Positions 7,213 through 10,148 of a stretch of DNA of 10,148 bases are shown one piece after another. The translations under genes were made by a program, and so were the position numbers. The stretch spans positions 1 through 10,148 of the forward strand of contig JACDAW010000509.1 in assembly GCA_013695245.1 (NCBI GenBank), in the 5' to 3' direction. The DNA is from Pyrinomonadaceae bacterium. GTDB lineage: Bacteria; Acidobacteriota; Blastocatellia; Pyrinomonadales; Pyrinomonadaceae. The number at the start of each line of letters is the position of its first letter. The first letter of the stretch is position 1. Below the pieces are notes generated by a model that ran no database searches, was not told the DNA's origin, and saw nothing but the letters and a program-made list of their open reading frames with translations.

Positions 7213-7621
7213 GATTTTCGATTGGGTTCGTATTAAGATTCCGGTCTCATCTATCAGCCTCGCTGTTTTCGTAAGTCAATGAAAACAGCGAGGCTGAAAT
7301 TTTTAAGCGGTCGAGAAAATTTTCTTCTTCTTCTCGTTTGTTACCATTCTTGCTTGACACGGTTTGTGACGTTAGGGCAGGATCACACGTGAAGACTTAA
7401 TCTGCAAAATGGCTTCTGTCATTAGCGCTCTGCCGCTCCCCGACAAGCCGAACGCTTCTCTGTGCGCCCAAACGAACGAGCGGCAACCCGCACGCTTCGC
7501 CCGCGCATCTGAAAGAGCACGCGCGAGACGCTTGTGCGCTGAAGCGATTAACTTGTTCGCGCTCCCGATTCGTTTGGTAAATTAGTTTAAGACGATTATT
7601 GCTTGGAGGACACAAGGCTCA
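7213..7621 (+). other. Gene-free gap: terminator, possible promoter, leader
   Basis: About 400 nt without a credible coding frame. It begins with the terminator at 7254-7297. A perfect TTGACA at 7354-7359 stands out, but the best -10 at the right distance (CAGGAT, 18 nt on) is poor. A nearer weak pair is TTGTTC (7553-7558) with TAAATT (7578-7583). TGCCGCTC (7431-7438) and GAGCGGCA (7478-7485) could pair as an 8-bp long-range stem in a leader. GGAGG at 7605-7609 and AAGG at 7614-7617 precede the next start. A minus-strand open frame over 7397-7615 is rich in Arg, Cys and Ser and looks incidental. Confidence 0.5.
7254..7297 (+). terminator. Strong hairpin terminator after the transpeptidase gene
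   Basis: A perfect 17-bp inverted repeat (7254-7270 with 7281-7297) encloses a 10-nt loop and is followed by AATTTTTAAG, a short T-run. It begins 41 nt after the stop codon. The stem includes CAGCCTCGCTG, so it is very stable. It fits an intrinsic terminator with a modest U-tract. Confidence 0.8.
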
Positions 7622-8884
7622 ATGAAAAATTTAATTAAGACTCTCGCCTTTGCGGCCGTCGCTCTCACGTTCACGCTTCAGCCCGCCGCGTATGCGCAAG
7701 CTCAAACCGCCGCTTCAGGAACGCAGACCACGCAGGGCAGCGACGATCAAGCGAAGCGCGATCTCTACACGAAGTTTTACAACGCGGTGACGGCGAACAA
7801 ACAAGCCGAAGCGTATGAATCCGCGCAAGAGTACGTGCGCAAGTATCCGAACGACACGGACGACATCGCAAAATACGTTCGCACCTTTATCACCACCTAC
7901 GAAAAGAGCCAGCGCGCCGCGCGCTTCACGCCTTTCTACGAAGCGATAAATAAGAAGGATTACAACACCGCATTCGCGCAAGGCAAACAACTGCTCGCAA
8001 CCGAACCGAACAATATGAGCGTGATGATGAACCTCGTCTATACGGGTTATCTCGCGGTTACCTCCGGCAATTCATCCTTCAACGCTGAAGCTTCCAACTA
8101 TGCGAAGCAGGTGATTCAATTGATCGAATCGGGCAAGACGCCGGAGGGCGAAAAGCCTTGGTATCCGTTCAACACCCGCGATGAAGCGCTCACCTATCTC
8201 AACTATTATTACGGCGTGATGAACCTGAAATCTGCGCCGGCCGACGCATCCGTTTATATCGTCAAAGCTATCGGTTACGAATCGCCCCTGAAGCGTGATC
8301 CGGCGATCTATCACCAACTCGCTTATGCTTATCAGGAAGGTGAATTTAAACCTCTTAACGCCAACGTCCAACGTTTTGTCGGCAAAGAAGAATCGCCTGA
8401 GAGCAAGGCTGCATTGGCGAACCTCTACCAGAGCGCAGACCGCATCATTGACGCGCTCGCCCGTGCCATCGCCTACACGGACGCCGATCCGAAGAACAAA
8501 CAGAAGTATGCTACCCAGCGCGCGGGTTGGATGGAAGATTTGACGCGGATGTACAAATTCCGTAACAAGGATTCAGATGCCGGACTGACGCAATTTATCG
8601 CCGGTGTCACCTCGAAGCCGTTACCGAAATTTACGCCCATCACGCCCGAAAGCATGGCGACCACTCCGGCGACTACGGCAACACCTGCTGCGACTCCGAC
8701 CGCGACGCCAACAACGACCGGAACGACGCCCCCGGCGACAACCACGCGTCCAGCGACGACAACGACTCCGAGCGCGACGACGCCTGCGCGTCCGGCGACG
8801 GGAACGACGACCACCACCCCGCCGGCGACGAATAACACGAGACCGCGCCCGGCAGCGACGACACCGCCAACCCGCCGTCCGTAA
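7622..8884 (+). CDS. Secreted repeat-like protein with Thr/Pro-rich tail
   Basis: A 420-residue exported protein of unknown function. The signal peptide (MKNLIKTLAFAAVALTFTLQ...) is probably cut after AYA at residue 25. Residues about 40-335 are mostly helical by composition, with Tyr/Ala-rich segments that recall tetratricopeptide-type repeats: LYTKFYNAVTANKQAEAYESA, FTPFYEAINKKDYNTAFAQG, and YHQLAYAYQEG. The match to TPR consensus is loose and I treat it as likely rather than shown. Residues about 339-420 are almost only Thr, Pro and Ala with scattered Arg, ending TRRP. This looks like a wall- or surface-spanning linker, or simply a disordered tail. No cysteine is seen. The start has GGAGG 12 nt upstream and AAGG 4 nt upstream. 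It is transcribed alone between two terminators. A role in envelope protein-protein contact is a guess. Confidence 0.8.
   Translation: MKNLIKTLAFAAVALTFTLQPAAYAQAQTAASGTQTTQGSDDQAKRDLYTKFYNAVTANKQAEAYESAQEYVRKYPNDTDDIAKYVRTFITTYEKSQRAARFTPFYEAINKKDYNTAFAQGKQLLATEPNNMSVMMNLVYTGYLAVTSGNSSFNAEASNYAKQVIQLIESGKTPEGEKPWYPFNTRDEALTYLNYYYGVMNLKSAPADASVYIVKAIGYESPLKRDPAIYHQLAYAYQEGEFKPLNANVQRFVGKEESPESKAALANLYQSADRIIDALARAIAYTDADPKNKQKYATQRAGWMEDLTRMYKFRNKDSDAGLTQFIAGVTSKPLPKFTPITPESMATTPATTATPAATPTATPTTTGTTPPATTTRPATTTTPSATTPARPATGTTTTTPPATNNTRPRPAATTPPTRRP
8655..8880 (+). repeat. Low-complexity ACG/GCG-rich coding repeat (Thr/Pro/Ala tail)
   Basis: The 3' end of the secreted-protein gene is an imperfect run of ACG, ACC, ACT, CCG and GCG codons encoding a Thr/Pro/Ala tail. 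Words such as GCGACGACA recur irregularly. This kind of tract changes length easily. It also produces a long Val/Gly/Ala-rich open frame on the opposite strand, which is an artefact. Confidence 0.7.
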
Positions 8885-8914
8885 CCGCGAGACGCTAATC
8901 TTTAACCGGAAAAG

Positions 8915-8955
8915 GCCGGACGCGAGAGTTAATTCGACGCTCGCGTCCGGCTTTT
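8915..8955 (+). terminator. Intrinsic terminator after the secreted-protein gene
   Basis: GCCGGACGCGAG (8915-8926) pairs perfectly over 12 bp with CTCGCGTCCGGC (8940-8951) across a 13-nt loop, and TTTT (8952-8955) follows. AAAA before the left arm can extend the stem with one bulged G. It begins 31 nt after the stop codon. Its downstream arm runs straight into the promoter region of the RNase III gene. Confidence 0.85.
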
Positions 8956-8957
8956 GT

Positions 8958-8963
8958 TACAAT
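8958..8963 (+). promoter_or_regulatory. -10-like box for a leaderless rnc transcript
   Basis: TACAAT matches the -10 consensus at 5 of 6 positions and lies 10 nt before the GTG start. Transcription from it would begin 3-5 nt before, or at, the start codon. The intervening CCTCCGTATC has no Shine-Dalgarno sequence on the coding strand. No good -35 is seen; that position falls inside the upstream terminator hairpin. Confidence 0.45.
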
Positions 8964-8973
8964 CCTCCGTATC

Positions 8974-9768
8974 GTGAAGACAACTGCGCAAAGCCATCAG
9001 GACATTAAAGAGTTAGAAAAAGTTTTGTCCTATAAATTCACCGACCGCGCATTGCTTGAGCGAGCGACGACGCATCGCTCGTGGGCGCACGAGCAGACGG
9101 GGCCGGGCGAAGAGGAAGCGGCGCGCCGTCTGCATAATGAATCTTTCGAGTTTATCGGCGATTCCGTGCTCGGCCTGCTCGTCGCTGATTATCTTTTCAA
9201 CGAGCACGAGAATTTGACCGAAGGCGAACTCTCGCGGATGAAGCATCGTCTGGTGAGCACCGCGACGCTTTGCAAAGCCGCGAAGCGTCTTGATCTCGGA
9301 GCTTACTTGCGCGTCGGGTGCGGCGAAGAGAAATCCGGTGGGCGACGCAAGCAAGCGCTTCTCGCCGATGCGTTTGAAGCGGTGCTCGCCGCGATCTACC
9401 TTGATGGCGGAATTGATGCCGCGCGCGAGTATGTGCAACGCACGTTGGCAGAGGAACTCGAAGCAGCCGACCCGGAATCAGCAGCGGCTGCCGATCATAA
9501 AACGGCTTTTCAAGAATTGCTGCAAGCAAGCGGCTGCGCTGCCCCGAACTATATCGTGATCGAAACTCAAGGGCCGCCGCATCGTCGCACGTTTCATGTC
9601 GAAGCTTGCTGGGACGGCGGGCGCATTCGCGGCTGCGGGCGTTCGATCAAAGCGGCCGAAATAGAAGCTGCGCGCATGGCGCTCGAACACCTGCGTAATT
9701 CATTGCCGGAAACCGCAGACGATGCTTCGCTTAAGTTGCCATTGAGAGTCGAAAGCTTAGAAGTATGA
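8974..9768 (+). CDS. rnc: Ribonuclease III
   Basis: A 264-residue double-strand-specific endoribonuclease that processes rRNA precursors and structured mRNAs in the cytoplasm. The RNase III domain spans about 10-160. Its signature is HNESFEFIGDSVLGLLVADYL (position 54 on), where Glu59 and Asp63 are the metal ligands. The second acidic pair is Asp132 and Glu135 in LADAFEAVLAAIYLDGG. The double-stranded RNA-binding domain spans about 173-241, from HKTAFQELLQ to KAAEIEAARMALEHL, and is complete. The classical NERLEFLGD motif is here NESFEFIGD, still with both acids. A 20-residue tail follows the last domain. The start is GTG at 8974, with no ribosome site and a -10-like box just upstream, so translation is probably leaderless. 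Signal peptidase I follows 131 nt downstream, a common pairing in bacteria. Confidence 0.97.
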   Translation: MKTTAQSHQDIKELEKVLSYKFTDRALLERATTHRSWAHEQTGPGEEEAARRLHNESFEFIGDSVLGLLVADYLFNEHENLTEGELSRMKHRLVSTATLCKAAKRLDLGAYLRVGCGEEKSGGRRKQALLADAFEAVLAAIYLDGGIDAAREYVQRTLAEELEAADPESAAAADHKTAFQELLQASGCAAPNYIVIETQGPPHRRTFHVEACWDGGRIRGCGRSIKAAEIEAARMALEHLRNSLPETADDASLKLPLRVESLEV

Positions 9769-9828
9769 GGCATAACAGTTTCGCGGTGTGTGGAGAACGG
9801 ATTTGATGTTGCATCGAGGAGTTAAAAG

Positions 9829-9842
9829 GCGCAAGTTTGCGC
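9829..9842 (+). promoter_or_regulatory. Operator-like inverted repeat abutting the lepB -35
   Basis: GCGCAA (9829-9834) and TTGCGC (9837-9842) form a 6-bp inverted repeat with a 2-nt spacer. It ends exactly where the -35 hexamer begins. The position would suit a dimeric regulator, but so short a palindrome can be chance. Confidence 0.3.
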
Positions 9843-9872
9843 TTGACCGTGCGGCGATTATTTACCTACGAT
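9843..9872 (+). promoter_or_regulatory. Sigma-70-type promoter for signal peptidase I
   Basis: TTGACC (9843-9848), an 18-nt spacer, then TACGAT (9867-9872). The -35 matches 5 of 6 and the -10 matches 4 of 6 consensus positions. Transcription would start near 9879, giving a leader of about 21 nt that carries the GAAGGA ribosome site. This is the best-formed promoter in the window. Confidence 0.6.
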
Positions 9873-9899
9873 AGTTTCATGAGAGAAGAAGGAATAAGA

Positions 9900-10148
9900 A
9901 TGAGCATTGCCGAGCCGGTGGTGAAAAGCGATGAGCGCGAGGGAGCGGCAGAGAAGCAGGCGAATTACAAATCGCAACAACGACACAGCGCCCAAACGTC
10001 GCTTGAACCCCAAAGAACAGGGCCGCCGAAATCCGTCTGGCGCGAATATTTTGAATCTGCCGTTGTGACGGTGATCATGGCGCTCTTCGGCATGACCTTC
10101 GTGGTGCAAGCCGTTAAAGTCCCGACGGGTTCGATGCAGAACACGATC
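9900..10148 (+). CDS. lepB: Signal peptidase I, N-terminal part (cut by window)
   Basis: The first 83 residues of a type I signal peptidase, which removes signal peptides from exported proteins at the outer face of the cytoplasmic membrane. A hydrophilic, poorly conserved N-terminus of about 45 residues leads to VWREYFESAVVTVIMALFGMTFVVQ, which contains the membrane anchor. Then comes AVKVPTGSMQNTI, in which Ser78 of PTGSM is the catalytic serine. The partner lysine lies beyond the window. I chose ATG 9900 because GAAGGA (9888-9893) lies 6 nt upstream. An in-frame ATG at 9879 would add seven residues but sits at the predicted transcription start. The signal-peptide-bearing proteins encoded nearby would be typical substrates of this enzyme. 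Confidence 0.95.
   Translation, partial: MSIAEPVVKSDEREGAAEKQANYKSQQRHSAQTSLEPQRTGPPKSVWREYFESAVVTVIMALFGMTFVVQAVKVPTGSMQNTI

Noticed and set aside
7397..7615. 72-residue minus-strand frame in the intergenic gap
   Set aside because: No ribosome site, odd composition, and overlap with the leader of the next gene.
8473..8838. 121-residue minus-strand Val/Gly/Ala-rich open frame
   Set aside because: It is the antisense reading of the Thr/Pro-rich repeat tract; its hydrophobic look is a by-product of ACG/GCG codons.
9013..9438. 141-residue minus-strand frame opposite RNase III
   Set aside because: RNase III on the plus strand is unambiguous; the antisense frame has no recognisable motif.
1..10148. 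CRISPR array, tRNA, transposon or phage genes
   Set aside because: No regularly spaced repeats, cloverleaf, transposase motif or phage protein was seen on either strand.

Overview
The window reads as a chromosomal stretch of a GC-rich Acidobacteriota genome. This is an inference from protein flavour: a secreted von Willebrand A protein of the kind expanded in that phylum, a DUF4349 lipoprotein, a DUF4126 membrane protein, and a stand-alone exported transpeptidase. No rRNA or marker gene here proves the phylum. I see no tRNA, rRNA, CRISPR array, insertion sequence or phage gene. The gene set is mostly housekeeping, envelope and regulatory, and I do not see a convincing new multi-gene system.

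Left half, minus strand (5240 down to 1). Five genes run in one direction: a membrane sensor histidine kinase, a sigma-54-dependent response regulator, an exported VWA protein, a DUF4126 integral membrane protein, and a DUF4349 lipoprotein cut by the window edge. Kinase and regulator form an NtrB/NtrC-type (perhaps PilS/PilR-like) two-component pair. They are separated by an A/G-rich palindromic repeat that also supplies the last codons and stop of the kinase. The VWA gene carries an apparent single-base frameshift exactly at the segment encoding its MIDAS threonine. Gaps of about 55-60 nt join regulator, VWA and DUF4126, compatible with one transcript. A separate promoter candidate lies in front of the lipoprotein.

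Middle (5241-5601). This divergent intergenic region has overlapping promoter-like hexamers on both strands and a small hairpin in the leader of the plus-strand gene.

Right half, plus strand (5602-10148). An exported penicillin-binding-type transpeptidase with an Arg/Glu-rich stalk is followed by a strong 17-bp hairpin terminator. After a roughly 400-nt gap comes a secreted repeat-like protein with a Thr/Pro-rich tail, then a second terminator. Immediately behind that is ribonuclease III, with a GTG start and a -10-like box only 10 nt upstream, so probably a leaderless or near-leaderless mRNA. Last is the N-terminus of signal peptidase I with its own well-formed promoter. The rnc-lepB neighbourhood is common in bacteria.

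Overall theme: envelope sensing, cell-wall maintenance and export. The items most worth checking are the VWA frameshift, the palindrome inside the kinase/regulator operon, the transpeptidase with only two cysteines (both at active-site motifs) and a short SxxK-SxN interval, and the compact terminator/promoter arrangement before RNase III.
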